A DNA stretch of 64,000 bases from Hofstenia miamia (Eukaryota > Xenacoelomorpha > Acoela). Under the pieces are notes generated by a model. The model searched no databases. It was not told the origin of the DNA and worked only from the letters and a program-made list of their open reading frames with translations. Positions 35,576 through 46,954 of the stretch are shown here, in pieces (positions within the stretch are counted from its first letter, which is position 1; each line of letters begins with the position of its first letter). Made by a program: the position numbers and the translations under genes. The stretch is from contig SCFE01000003.1 of the NCBI GenBank assembly GCA_004352715.1, positions 1,476,633 through 1,540,632 of the forward strand, given 5' to 3'.

Positions 35576-36575
35576 NNNNNNNNNNNNNNNNNNNNNNNNN
35601 NNNNNNNNNNNNNNNNNNNNNNNNNNNNNNNNNNNNNNNNNNNNNNNNNNNNNNNNNNNNNNNNNNNNNNNNNNNNNNNNNNNNNNNNNNNNNNNNNNNN
35701 NNNNNNNNNNNNNNNNNNNNNNNNNNNNNNNNNNNNNNNNNNNNNNNNNNNNNNNNNNNNNNNNNNNNNNNNNNNNNNNNNNNNNNNNNNNNNNNNNNNN
35801 NNNNNNNNNNNNNNNNNNNNNNNNNNNNNNNNNNNNNNNNNNNNNNNNNNNNNNNNNNNNNNNNNNNNNNNNNNNNNNNNNNNNNNNNNNNNNNNNNNNN
35901 NNNNNNNNNNNNNNNNNNNNNNNNNNNNNNNNNNNNNNNNNNNNNNNNNNNNNNNNNNNNNNNNNNNNNNNNNNNNNNNNNNNNNNNNNNNNNNNNNNNN
36001 NNNNNNNNNNNNNNNNNNNNNNNNNNNNNNNNNNNNNNNNNNNNNNNNNNNNNNNNNNNNNNNNNNNNNNNNNNNNNNNNNNNNNNNNNNNNNNNNNNNN
36101 NNNNNNNNNNNNNNNNNNNNNNNNNNNNNNNNNNNNNNNNNNNNNNNNNNNNNNNNNNNNNNNNNNNNNNNNNNNNNNNNNNNNNNNNNNNNNNNNNNNN
36201 NNNNNNNNNNNNNNNNNNNNNNNNNNNNNNNNNNNNNNNNNNNNNNNNNNNNNNNNNNNNNNNNNNNNNNNNNNNNNNNNNNNNNNNNNNNNNNNNNNNN
36301 NNNNNNNNNNNNNNNNNNNNNNNNNNNNNNNNNNNNNNNNNNNNNNNNNNNNNNNNNNNNNNNNNNNNNNNNNNNNNNNNNNNNNNNNNNNNNNNNNNNN
36401 NNNNNNNNNNNNNNNNNNNNNNNNNNNNNNNNNNNNNNNNNNNNNNNNNNNNNNNNNNNNNNNNNNNNNNNNNNNNNNNNNNNNNNNNNNNNNNNNNNNN
36501 NNNNNNNNNNNNNNNNNNNNNNNNNNNNNNNNNNNNNNNNNNNNNNNNNNNNNNNNNNNNNNNNNNNNNNNNNNN
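35576..36575. other. Assembly gap (1000 N)
   Basis: Exactly 1000 N starting inside an (AT)n tract, a fixed-length placeholder. It removes most of a mariner transposon. Confidence 1.
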
Positions 36576-36845
36576 TCACCGGCTGACTTCTTTTCGTTTG
36601 GATGTGTCAAAGAAAAATGCGAGGCCGCGAGTTTGGCTGTCCAGACCAAACTGTTCTTGCGTACGAGGAGGAGCTGGGAAAAATAACAAATATGTGGTGT
36701 TCAGCCTTCGATAACTGGTTTGAGCCGTGTCGAATGTGCATTAATATAAATGGTAATTATGTTGATTAAAAATATATGCCTTTTTGCATTTCAATTGTTT
36801 TTGTTCGTATGACGAGGTAATAGAGAACTTTCGGGACTACCTGTA
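36576..36845 (+). mobile_element. Mariner transposon, C-terminal end and right terminus
   Basis: Just after the gap, the frame reads SPADFFSF, matching the segment around the third catalytic Asp of mariner transposases. A shifted frame then gives FDNWFERCRMCININGNYVD-like residues, the usual C-terminus (W..C....G.Y.). It ends at the terminal repeat AGAGAACTTTCGGGACTACC(TGTA), shared with 34682-34706. Frameshifted, hence inactive. Confidence 0.65.
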
Positions 36846-37239
36846 CGTATTGGTCATACTTCAAGACTAGCTGCTTTGACATAAACAATCCATTTACGCC
36901 ATCCTTTTTATGTTCCACATGCCACAGAAATCTTTATCACTTCCATAGTAATGCATCGTTTATAATGCCTTTTTGTACACCAGCAATTTAGCAAGAAAAC
37001 AAAAGTCACAATGATGGAGATTGCTATTTTTGTACAATCAAAAAGCAATGTTTATTTGAAAAGCCTATATACTTCGATTGTAATAGCTGCAAATTGCCAA
37101 GGACAATTGTTGAACATTTAGCTGACAAAACAGTCCATCAACATCAAGCTCCAGTGACACCGACATATTTACACCAGAAATTGTAGAAAGTTCCAAAATT
37201 GAATGGAACTCCTCAGTATTTAATAATTTCTGCTGGTAG

Positions 37240-38280
37240 TTGAAACTTACCAAGAGACCGTCACTGAAATGTCTTTGTATGCTTAAAACACACTTAGGTA
37301 TGAAAAATAGTTTATCAAATGCCACATACCACTCAATACAATCACGAGGTAAGCAATTTCTGCATTTATATTCAAAACAAGCCGAATTCACATATTGCCA
37401 TGATGTTCCCAAACTTGTGACTTCTCTTGGTATACCATATGCAACAGATTATTGGTGTCTTTTTATTGATGCATCGCCTAAAAGCTGCATTGATGTTTAA
37501 AAATCAGGAAAATCCTGCAATACCAATAGCGTTTTCTCACACAAAGAAAACCAGAGAATCTGCGGAGAAACTAATCCAGGTTATTAAATACAAAGAACAC
37601 AACTGGACAGTATTATGTGATCTTAAAGTCCTTAACCATCTCCTTGGATTAAAATCAGGTTATTCAAAATTCCCTTGTTTTTATTGCCAATTTGATAGTC
37701 ATCCTGATTTCAATCTTGAGTTCCACTGACCAGAACGTACAGACCATTAAACCATTAATACCAGTGAGCAAATTAGCCTTACCAGTGCTAAATATTAAGC
37801 TGAGACTTTTCCAGCAATTTATTAAGACGCTTGGCAGTCACAGTGAGGTTCATTTATATTTATCAAGGCATTTTCGCAAATCTGAGGCAAAATTAAGCAA
37901 TGGTGTTTTCACTGGTCTTGAAATCCGCAAATTGATGCTTGATCCAGAGTTCTCAAGTTTGCTTGATCAGCCACACTCGAACGCATGGCACTCATTTTGT
38001 GATGTTGCAAATAATGTTCTGGGCAAAAGTGTCAGTGCTGATTGGAAAGAAAAGATTGATAAAATGATCTTAGTATACAATAATGCTGGACTCAATAAAA
38101 TGAATTTGGACAGTATATTGGCAAATTTTCTGATCAGCATGGAGAAAGGTTGCACCAAGAGATGTCTGCTGTTGAACAAATATTTTCGTTGCATCTATCT
38201 AAAGAACTTATTTGTGATTATCTGTGGTTGCTTAGTCATGAATCTCAGTTGGAGAAATCTACAAAAACACTTTTGAACTG
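37240..38280 (+). pseudogene. Broken transposon-associated protein ('HGERxHQ' family)
   Basis: Pieces of one protein in three frames: TDYWCLFIDASPKS (to 37480), NPAIPIAFSHTKKTRESAEK with YKEHNWTVLCDLKVLNHLLG and a CxxC-containing SKFPCFYCQFDS (37500-37700), and LPVLNIKLRLFQQFIKTLGS with FTGLEIRKLML (37760-37960). The last is SDQHGERLHQEMSAVEQ, then DYLWLLSHES (38130-38270). This order recurs in repeated, intronless proteins of cnidarians and arthropods that are thought to belong to transposons. Its biochemical role is not known to me. At least two frameshifts make this copy non-functional. Confidence 0.6.
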
Positions 38281-38880
38281 AATAATTTTGGACTGACAAT
38301 ATACATATTGTATTTATTTTATGTAAAAGTGCTTTATTTGAATAAATGTTCTAGTCTATTTTTATGTCGTGGGTTTTGAAAAATATTTATAAATTTTGCG
38401 TTTGGTTATTAGTTCTTTTAGGAAAATAAAAAAAATCTAAGTGCAAAATTTTTTTTTATTCGAGCACTGTGTAATCTATTATGAAAATAATACTCAAGAA
38501 TGTTCTTGTTTTTTATATGCGAAAATCTCAAGTAATTACTATTTGTGTTATATTGGTGTTAATTAAGATAACATATAATTAGCTGTTTATTATTTCCAAT
38601 TGTGTGTAGGGCACTTCTAAGAATTACATAATAACCTAAGAATTCAATTTTGCTAATGTTAATGCTTACGAAATGTTACGGTTAAGCTTGAGCTAAAAAT
38701 TATATTATAAAGTAAGAATTACAGGCAATTTATTACATATTTGAAACATTCAATTTTCCTAATTATGGGTTCATAGTGAACAAGTCTGCTAATTAGTCAT
38801 GATATTGAATTCTACGGTGTGAAACGAGAACTTAATGAAACGCCTTGCTGCTCGTCCCAAAATCTTTCAACAATTAGTGG
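38281..38880. other. No recognised feature
   Basis: AT-rich spacer; nothing recognised. Confidence 0.5.
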
Positions 38881-38883
38881 TTA

Positions 38884-39216
38884 ATGTCTAGGAGGCGTGC
38901 TGGCGAATGTTTAGAGCATATCCACTTGTCCCCTTATATTGTAAGTCGCATGATTGTACTGGACAAGCCTGGTATACAACCTATTGGAATTGGCGAAATT
39001 CTAAAGGACGACATCATAGAATCTTCACATCACTCAGTTGATATCGAAGGACCTATTGACATAATGAAAGACACTTATGAAAGCTATATCTGCGAAACTA
39101 TCCTGTTTGTGTATACTCACAATGCATTCATCAGTTTAAATCAAAACTTGCCTACAAAATGCTTATGGTCGGCAGAGCAGACATTCAACTGGAGACAAAC
39201 GGGTTTTCTCAAGTAA
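38884..39216 (+). pseudogene. Reverse-transcriptase-like fragment
   Basis: A 110-codon frame with RMIVLDKPGIQPIGIGEILK and ETILFVYTHNAFISLNQNLP. It resembles an invertebrate retroelement RT in which 'RLIPLDKNPGIRPIGVGEVL' is followed by an 'LLVDASNAFNSLNR' block; here the catalytic D-A-x-NAF has become YTHNAF. The frame ends before the RT palm would be complete. Sequence to 39880 may be more of the same element but is too decayed to assign. The fragment at 44729-45080 probably belongs to the same element type. Confidence 0.5.
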
Positions 39217-39884
39217 AGATGTTATACAGGGTGATTTCGCATCAACTAGACCAAAACTTGTTTACTTTCCCAAACACTTGAAACCGTCCTTCTTGATAAG
39301 CTTGAGCACCTTAACAAGAATAACAAATACTTTGGTGAAGAAGGCATACTTTTCCACACACAGAGCGATATACCTAGGCAGCTTTCTTGGCACTGACCTT
39401 TATTAACAACAAGGCCTCACAAATGGTGGAGACTCAACTGCATGTGGTTTATTCATGTTTCTCAATAAGCATTTAACTTGAAATGGTTTTGTGCAGAGAG
39501 TTACGCAGATTTACTTTCAATGCTCTTAGCATCAGACTAAAATTACTTGCAAAGTTTTTAGACAAAAATCTAGACTGTACCCTGATTTGATTCTTTGATG
39601 GCCTTGGGACTACAGACTCATTTCTTACTTCTTGTGCAGAGTATCATTTCTCTAGCAAAGTTGCACAGCCCCTGAAGTGCCTAATTATGTCACAATTAAA
39701 CAAGGTATCACTTACCAATGCAGCCAAATAGAAAAGCCTCGCGAAAATTTGTTTTAAAGAAAGAAATGATAGTATTGAATCCAGATATCAACGGCTTTAA
39801 AGGAACTAATTGGAGATCAGTAGTAATACCCGAGGCAACCTCGTGGATATTCGACCTTTTGACCTGTCTGGCGTGGCTATGATC

Positions 39885-40555
39885 TAATTGTGTACTTTGG
39901 CCGTCTGTATATCTCTGACGTCATTGGAACATATTCTCTTTTGTTATAATTTTGTTGGCAAACACATTTGTTTGCACCCTATTGTTTAAACTGTAACCAA
40001 TTTGTTTTACTTGCATATTTACGTGGCCTAATTTAGTTTACATACTTGTTTTTTTTATTAACATACATGACATTGGAAATACCACATTAATTTAGTTTAC
40101 ATACTTGTTTTTTTATTAACATACATGACATTGGATATACCACATTAATTTAGTTTACATACTTATTTTACACACTTGTTTTATTCGGTAAAATTAATGG
40201 CTTATTTCGGTAATAAAACAAAATAATTTTTCGGAAAAAACCAAAAAGTAGTTTATGCAAAAACTCGAAATTTTTAATATTTAATAAACGTACGTGTTAA
40301 AACCCACATATGTGTTTAAGACAAGGCAAAAATGTAATTTATTCTACACTTTGCTTATAATGACCAAATATATCGCACTATTAAATTTGTCTATTGTGTT
40401 AGTTTATCATCATTGTTAGGATGGGAATTCTGTAGGAAACAAACGCAATGTGTATTTGCACATTATGAATTTCACATGATCGTATCTAAATGAATGATTA
40501 ATAAATGAAGTGATAGATCATAGTATAGTACACATGTTAAATATAATAAATAGCT
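39885..40555. repeat. Unknown repeat, copy 1 (carries the piggyBac insertion)
   Basis: Two blocks match the copy at 41636-42180 in the same order: CTCTGACGTCATTGGAACAT...GGCAAACACATTTGTTTG (39912-39980) and TGTAGGAAACAAACGCAATG...TGATAGATCA (40431-40520). Between them lie about 2.5 copies of a ~60-bp tandem unit starting AATTTAGTTTACATACTTG (40029-40175). This copy stops at TTAA, where the piggyBac terminal repeat begins. Confidence 0.7.
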
Positions 40556-41640
40556 TTAACCCTTTCTGGACCAGTACAATAAATAAGCAACTTTTTCAAC
40601 TTATTTAAACATTATTTGACTCTGTAGATCATAAGAAAGACATATGTATGTTTTTTTTCGGATATTATTTTTCGTCTCATTAGCATAAAAATGTCCTCAT
40701 ATGTGGACGTTGGGTCTCTGTGATAAAAAAATGTACAAATGTCCTCAAATGAGGACATTATAATTTTAAACAAAACTTAATTCTTAAGGCCCAATAAGAA
40801 ATAACAGTATGTAAAATGGGCAGAATATTCCCTTTTTCTTTTATTTTGCCTATATACATCCAGTTTTAACAACACTTGGTGGTGGACAGTTAGTCATATA
40901 TACAATGCACAGCGTTTGTGGATATCTAAAATTTTGTATGGAAATTTTTGAAGCATTCCGGACAAAGTGGTTCCCTGCATTTCAGGCATTGATATCTTGT
41001 TTTCCTAGTGCACCTGGAGTCATGACATCTTGCTGCATTAGGCTTGTCTGTTTTTTCTGGCCAATGACCATCCCCATCAAATCGAAGAGCTGATGGGCAT
41101 CTTGCTACTGGTCTTTGTTTCTTTGCTGGTGGGATGTCATTTGATCTTCTCTTTCTGCCATTTAGTTTTGCGAAGCCAGTGGCAATCAATCCTTCGGCTA
41201 TCTGACTTTTGAAAGATAACAAGTCTTCTGCCTGCTTATCGCCTAGCATGTTGCGATACAGCATCCAGCCATTGGAAATTGCTACATTTAGCATGTGGTA
41301 GAAAATTCGCATGTACCACCGTTTGTTTTTCAGTGTGTGGCGATATATGGCAACCATGTAATCTACAAGGTCCACTCCCCCCATGTATTTGTTGTACAGC
41401 TTCACAACATGGGGTCGTGGAACTAAAATATCCTTCTTTTCTTTTTTACACCAGCGTTTAGCGTTGTCTGTTGGCTCAACCCCTGCAAAGTTTGACAACA
41501 AAACCACCGACCTGTTGTCATACCATCGAACAAAGTAACTTTTTCAGTTGAAGCATAAGTCATTGAGCCACGTTCCTCTTTCTTCAAGTCCTTCTCTGCT
41601 TTCAGGTAATCCTTTCCTCNGCCTCTGCTGGACTGTGTAT
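40556..41640 (-). mobile_element. Truncated piggyBac transposon
   Basis: The left boundary is the classic TTAA (40556-40559) followed by terminal repeat CCCTTTCTGGACC, with the subterminal palindrome AATGTCCTCAAATGAGGACA(TT) at 40738-40759. It contains the C-terminal half of the transposase. The other end is missing; sequence after about 41640 belongs to another repeat, and an n lies at 41620. Confidence 0.85.
40926..41507 (-). pseudogene. PiggyBac transposase, C-terminal portion
   Basis: 193 codons matching piggyBac transposase from the middle of the catalytic domain: VLLSNFAGVEPTDNAKRW, PRPHVVKLYNKYMGGVDLVD with the third catalytic Asp, then RWYMRIFYHMLNVAISNGW. It ends in the Cys/His-rich zinc domain (CTRKTRYQCLKCREPLCPEC). 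A shifted frame extends it upstream to about 41640 (KAEKDLKKEERGSMTYASTE). The first two catalytic Asp residues are absent, so it cannot transpose itself. Confidence 0.85.
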
Positions 41641-42180
41641 ATTGACGGGGGTCTATCTCTGACGTTATTGGAACATATTCTCTTTGTTATAATATTTGTT
41701 GGCAAACACATTTGTTTGCAGTCTATTGTTTAAATGTAACCAATTTTTTGAGAGGTTGAGAAATTTTCAAAAAATCCCATAAGATTAGAATTGTTTGCAG
41801 TCTATTGTTCAAAATGTAACATTTTTTATAGACATTAAATAAATAATTTTTAAATAAATATAAATACATGCTTTCATAGATGTATATTCTCACCATACAG
41901 AGAAAATGAACATTTATAAAAAATAAATTTATTTACAAAGAAAATATAAAATGCACAACTAAATGATAAAGTTATTATAGCAAATTTCATCTACAGTTCA
42001 ATGAACAATGATAATATTCATCAAACCTTTATGTTGTAATGTGAATGCTGTAGGAAACAAACACAATCTGTATTTGCACATTATGAATTACACATGGTAG
42101 TATCTAAATTAATGATTAATATACAAGTCAAATGAGGTGATAGATCACAGTATAAAACACATGATAAATAAAAGTTTAAA
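41636..42180. repeat. Unknown repeat, copy 2
   Basis: Direct repeat of 39885-40555, starting just where the piggyBac remnant is broken. It lacks the 60-bp tandem insert. At the point matching the piggyBac insertion it reads AAGTTTAAACAAAA, consistent with an unoccupied TTAA site. No coding content was seen. Confidence 0.65.
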
Positions 42181-42772
42181 CAAAATCAATTAAAAATGTT
42201 TATTAACAAACAAACTATGTTTCTATTTATGATAAAGTCTATAATAAATTTAACATCAGACTGAAAATTTGCAGCAATTTATTAAAATAAAATTGATTCC
42301 ATTTTAAAAGAAATATCTGTAAAACTAACTAGAGATAATATTGCAAAAAGCGTTAAGAATCTAAAAACAATATCTGAGATTTAATTATAAAAATAGCTTA
42401 CCAAAATGTTTGAAATCTTTCAGAGTAGTTGTCTTTCATCAATGTGAAATTCCAGTATGCTGGCTATGCATATTCTTATGTATAAAGTTGCATGCTTTAG
42501 TAATGTCAACATAGTTTATCTATGGCTATTATTCAACTGTCAAATGTAACAAACTGTAAACACAGTAGAGCCATGTAAAATTCCATTATACCACTGTGTG
42601 TACAAAGTTGCATCTCTCTACAGACAATGTGTAATTTGTTATCTATTGTTCAAATGTCAAAAATGTATCCAATCATAAAGATTGTTATCTACCAAACATG
42701 AAATCCAAATCAATTTAAAAATTAATTAAAACCTTTTCAAATCATATAAAACAAATTACATTACTGAAATCA
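42181..42772. other. No recognised feature
   Basis: AT-rich spacer ending at an assembly gap; nothing recognised. Confidence 0.5.
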
Positions 42773-42867
42773 NNNNNNNNNNNNNNNNNNNNNNNNNNNN
42801 NNNNNNNNNNNNNNNNNNNNNNNNNNNNNNNNNNNNNNNNNNNNNNNNNNNNNNNNNNNNNNNNNNN
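42773..42867. other. Assembly gap (95 N)
   Basis: A run of 95 N. Confidence 1.
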
Positions 42868-42944
42868 GGATGCTACCACTCTGATAATGTTGACAAGTAA
42901 CTATATCAGTATCAATTAAAATATTATGCAGTCCATTTAAAATA

Positions 42945-43350
42945 TCAAAGATAAGATAAGATAAGATAAGAGATTTTATATTCAGATAAATGTTTACAAT
43001 TCAATAACTGATAATTTATCTGAATAGCGTCATAAATTACAAAAAAGTAACCAATCTACAAATCAACATACATTACAAAAAGTAACAATTCTTACAGGCT
43101 ATGGATGAATTCTTTTATATTGCTATTTTAATGACGAGTTATCGTATAGTCATTGTTGTAAAATTTAAATCCTAACCATGATGTACCTAAAATATATTTT
43201 TGCTTAAGGAAGATTTTTAAACGCTTTTTAAAAGGTTTCAATTTTTCAATGCTTTTAATTTCTTTAGGTAGCGAATTCCAGGTTCGAATTGCGACATTAA
43301 AGAAAGATTTCTTCAAAACTTTTTTCTTATACTTAACACAAATATCAACG
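42945..43350 (-). mobile_element. LINE 3' end with pentanucleotide tail
   Basis: A 62-codon minus-strand frame (43128-43316) reads FFNVAIRTWNSLPKEIKSIE and FKKRLKIFL, the usual C-terminus of CR1/L2/I-type LINE ORF2. It is followed by a short 3' UTR and a tail of CTTAT repeats (seen as ATAAG on the plus strand, about 42948-42972). Simple-repeat tails are typical of these LINEs. A decayed sister copy lies at 35105-35480. Confidence 0.75.
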
Positions 43351-43559
43351 TAGTCCCTGCCCCATTCTTCTTACCGCTATGATAGAGCTAGGCTAAAACT
43401 TTCTGCCGTTGGATTCTAGAACTTTGGCCAACGTGCATTCTTTGAGGGAAGGAAAGGATTTTGTTGTGCACGAAATATATAAAATTATAATTGACCAAAA
43501 AAACTTTAATCTTCACACAGAACAAAATTTCTGCTTGACATTATTCTCTTTTTAAAGTA

Positions 43560-43920
43560 TTCTGAAGAAGACATTAAATTTTAACCCCAACGTTTTATTT
43601 TGTCAATTGCCATTTGTCAGAGCTTAGTAAATGATATTTTTAACTTCATTAGTGTTAAATACATTCCATTTACAGATGATACTTTATAATATAAACCCTA
43701 CAAAAATCTTACAAAAACATTTAGTTCGAATAAAATTATTTTTCAACAGAATATGATGATATTAAATATTGAGAAAACTTCATGGGTGAAAAAATGGAAC
43801 GCTTAGAATCAATTTGTTGAAGAAAGCATTATTTTTGCAACTACTAAAATTAAATACCTTGGTGTTGAAATTGATAATAAACTAAAATTTACAGCGCATT
43901 AAATTTTTAAATATGATTCA
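43560..43920 (+). mobile_element. LINE RT fragment
   Basis: Plus-strand remnants of the RT thumb: an FTDDTL-like box near 43670, LNIEKTSW (about 43760-43790) and ATTKIKYLGVEIDNKLKFTA (about 43840-43900). These correspond to the xNxxKT and YLGVxxDxxLxF blocks after the catalytic site. No ends were visible. Confidence 0.6.
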
Positions 43921-44728
43921 ACATATCATACCTATTAAATGAAAGCAAAATTAAGTGCTTGCTTCTCAAATTGTTTTCTTTTTCATTTTTTTATCTAGAG
44001 GTCAATATTGGCTTGTTGTAGACGCTTACGTCTTTCACTTAATTCTAAATCTTTTTACGTTTCAATTGTTTCAATTATTTCACATCTGTAACGTTTTCAG
44101 TATTTGTCCCACCTGTAATATTTCTTAAATTTTAGTTATGCCACAATCAGAGACTCAGCATATTGACAATTATAAAAGTGACTTAAAGAGCGTGTCCAGT
44201 ATGATGATAAGCATACAAAAGAAAACAAATCTCGTGGGAAAGCAGAAAATGGGAAGAGAAGCAAAATGCCAGCTTAAGAAAAGAAAAAGAGGGAGAAGTT
44301 GTGATTGCGGTGCTTAAGAATGTACTACAATGTAAATGAAAATTCTTAATGGGAACAATTGCTGAGATCAACATCGAATTAAGAAAACTGAAGCATAGAA
44401 TACATAAGTTCTTGGAGTTTCTATTGGGAAGAGTTTTAAGCAAAGAGCGAAATGGGAATTATAGATCCAACACAGAATGAAACTCTTGAATATGTTAACT
44501 CACAAATTTTAGTTGTTAATTTGAAACAAGCAATTATTGATAACTGTAAAAAAAGATGAGTTCTGAAGGGACAACAGACAATCAAAATTACTTATAAAAG
44601 AATGTAAAAGCAACTACTATACCAAAAAAATTGTCTATTTTAAATAACTGCTCCTCTGAAAGAAAACAATCTCTATCCGCTGGAGCAAAAAAGATCATCT
44701 TCATGGCTAACTTGGAGGCTGCATTATC

Positions 44729-45080
44729 ATGAGATATAATACAGTAAGTAAGGATATTTCTATAGCCTTCATTAATAGAATTACTGAAGAAAAAATTGAA
44801 TTAAATGGAAACATGGAAGATAATGCTCGACTTGACATACCATGTAGATTGTTTTGGGCATCATTACAAAAATCCATGTTTGATGTACGGATTACAGATT
44901 CCAATGCGCCATCAAATCAAAGTAAAACAGTTGCTCAAGTTTTATCTGAACAAGAGGCTTCCAAGAAAAGAGCATACCAAGATTGTGTAAAACATTGAAC
45001 ACGTTTCATTCATGCCTCATATTTGCAAACAATGGTGCTATGTGTGTAGTTATGCAGACGTTATTGGTTGCATACAAAAG
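44729..45080 (+). pseudogene. RT-linked ORF fragment (nuclease-like)
   Basis: An 89-codon frame reads EDNARLDIPCRLFWASLQKS, MFDVRITDSNAPSNQSK and EQEASKKRAYQDCVKH, continuing in a shifted frame as NIEHVSFMPHIC. The pattern 'ARxDIxxRxFW...FFDVRVxxPNA...EKKRxY...IEHxxFxP' occurs downstream of RT in a family of invertebrate retroelement proteins, where the D...DVR block looks nuclease-like. That functional reading is inference. It is probably related to the fragment at 38884-39216. Confidence 0.5.
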
Positions 45081-45179
45081 AGGCTTTCTTTTACAACTAA
45101 GAACAGTATTAATTGCTCTAAATAATAAAAGAAAGAAAATTTATCAAAAAATTGTATATATTGAGCAATAAATTTGCTT

Positions 45180-46735
45180 TGACTCAAACCTTACTTCTCT
45201 AAATGAAATTTATCTTAATTTCATCTAAGTTTTTATTATTAATTAATGGCTACCATGCATGGAAGATCAACTGTTAAATCATAACTTTTAATATTTGCAA
45301 AGCAGATTTGATAAATTACATACATATTTTGTAATCATTTATCATCAAAAATCATTGTAGTGTTAATTTCATATACATGTATATTTATTTTCTTTCTTTG
45401 CTAAAAAAATTTAAATTGGTTATTTTTAAATACTTTATTTTGTAATGTCGATTTTTTCTTAATTTAAAAATGTATATACAATGCAGTATAGTTAAAAACA
45501 TACATCAATGTCTTATGTTCATGTATGTTCTCGTGGGTGTTTTGCAGGATTTTAGTGCGAGACCTGTGGGATTGGGCTAAACACTTTTATTAGGTGTGGG
45601 AGCAGGATCAATTTATTGTGCTGCCACAAGACTATTACCTCTATGATGTTAGTATAGAAAGATCTTTTAACAACTATTGTGACATTCTAACTCAAAGACG
45701 TATAAGTAACTATTTATTGTGATAAGTAATTGGTAATTAAATTCACATTCCTCTGAGTCAATCGCAGTTTTTGCTTTTGTAGGAAAAGCATAATTCTTCA
45801 AAAAAAAACCAAAGCATAATTCATTGAATGTTTCCATACAGAATATCCTAGAACTACTGATAATATGTCATCAATTATTCACAACCGTTATACAATCGGA
45901 ATGTATGTATAATAATCATAACAGAACTTGAATTGCGATACAGGCTCAATTAAGGGACATAAATAGATAAAAACCAAGTAATTTAAGAAATATATTTAAC
46001 ATTGCGCACGAATAGAATAGAAAAGTACAATAATACTGTAAATAAGAATTTCTCGACTGCTCTAGTCGTTGTATTTTAATCAAATAAATTTTGGAAAACA
46101 CTTATTTTCCTGACATGATGTGCCTCATTACATATCCAAATAATTCTTTTAACAAAAACATTCAAATATATTTCAACTTACAAATTCATCGTCATTTTTA
46201 CAAATAATACCCTCTAAATTTTAATGTTTTTGTGAAAATTCGCTTATTGGTATGAGGAATTACTTAGATATTTTGGAAAATTTTGGAAAATTTTTTCCAA
46301 TGAACATTCATTTGGAATCCAGTGAATAGCTAATTTTGTGTTTCCAACCAATTCCAATGTCCAATTGGAATCCCATTAGATTCCAATTCCAATGGACAAA
46401 CTTGGTTGTTTCAGTTGAGGAGTCTTAACGACCTAACCAATATGAGCGGATTTTATCAAGCCGGATAAATTTGGATTCTTTGCAAAATTGCACTCAACTT
46501 AGCCCGAATACTTGATAAGTGAAGCCAAAAAATTAGTACGATAAATTCAGCAAAATCTACTGCAAAAAGTATTTCGAAATATGAGAAAGCGTCAAGTAAC
46601 TATCTGATGAAATAACTCATGCTAAGACAAGTTCAAATGAGTCGAAATTAAGGCAAGTACAGGAAATATTTATATATTTTGCTAAACAGTACAATATGCA
46701 AGTATAAATGTTTTACTAAATGAAATTGGATCATA
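45180..46735. other. Spacer / CPT1 3' flank
   Basis: AT-rich, no recognised gene. A patch at 46265-46400 repeats variants of CCAATTGGAATCC. The CPT1 3' UTR (minus strand) presumably lies within the right part. Confidence 0.5.
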
Positions 46736-46954
46736 TTAATATTCAAGGCCTTTGAGGTAAGAAGATTCCCCGACACAAAGCTGCTGTACATCATGTAAGG
46801 TGCGCACGATGGTTTCTTTAAATTTCGCGGTGCTTGTTTCAGCACAATGTTTCTTTGAAGCAATGTGAAAGAAGATGGTGGTATCTTCCGGGAAGATATA
46901 GCTCACCCCGTATCCATTGTCAGCAACAGGTCCAAAACCACCACCAGGAGACAT
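46736..46954 (-). CDS. CPT1: Carnitine palmitoyltransferase 1, last exon
   Basis: Final exon of CPT1, the outer-mitochondrial-membrane enzyme that makes acylcarnitines and controls fatty-acid entry for oxidation. It starts after CTTTTAG with MSPGGGFGPVADNGYGVSY, the highly conserved C-terminal active-site region, then FFHIASKKHCAETSTAKFKE, ending at a TAA stop. The visible gene is six exons on the minus strand: 60408-60255, 60210-60139, 52654-52494, 52452-52296, 49982-49866 and this one, 292 residues in all with every join in frame. The N-terminal membrane anchor and the catalytic His exon are not in the window or were not found. Confidence 0.92.
   Translation of the reverse strand: MSPGGGFGPVADNGYGVSYIFPEDTTIFFHIASKKHCAETSTAKFKETIVRTLHDVQQLCVGESSYLKGLEY

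Noticed and set aside
35521-36686. Open frames of 350-380 codons
   Set aside because: Again produced by the second N gap.
39226-39250. TACAGGGTGATTTCGCATCA as a mariner terminal repeat
   Set aside because: Only the first nine bases resemble the 58160 element and no partner end was found.
40926-41507. Domesticated piggyBac-derived host gene
   Set aside because: The catalytic domain is truncated, the upstream part is frameshifted and a terminal repeat with TTAA is adjacent, so it is a decayed transposon, not a conserved gene.
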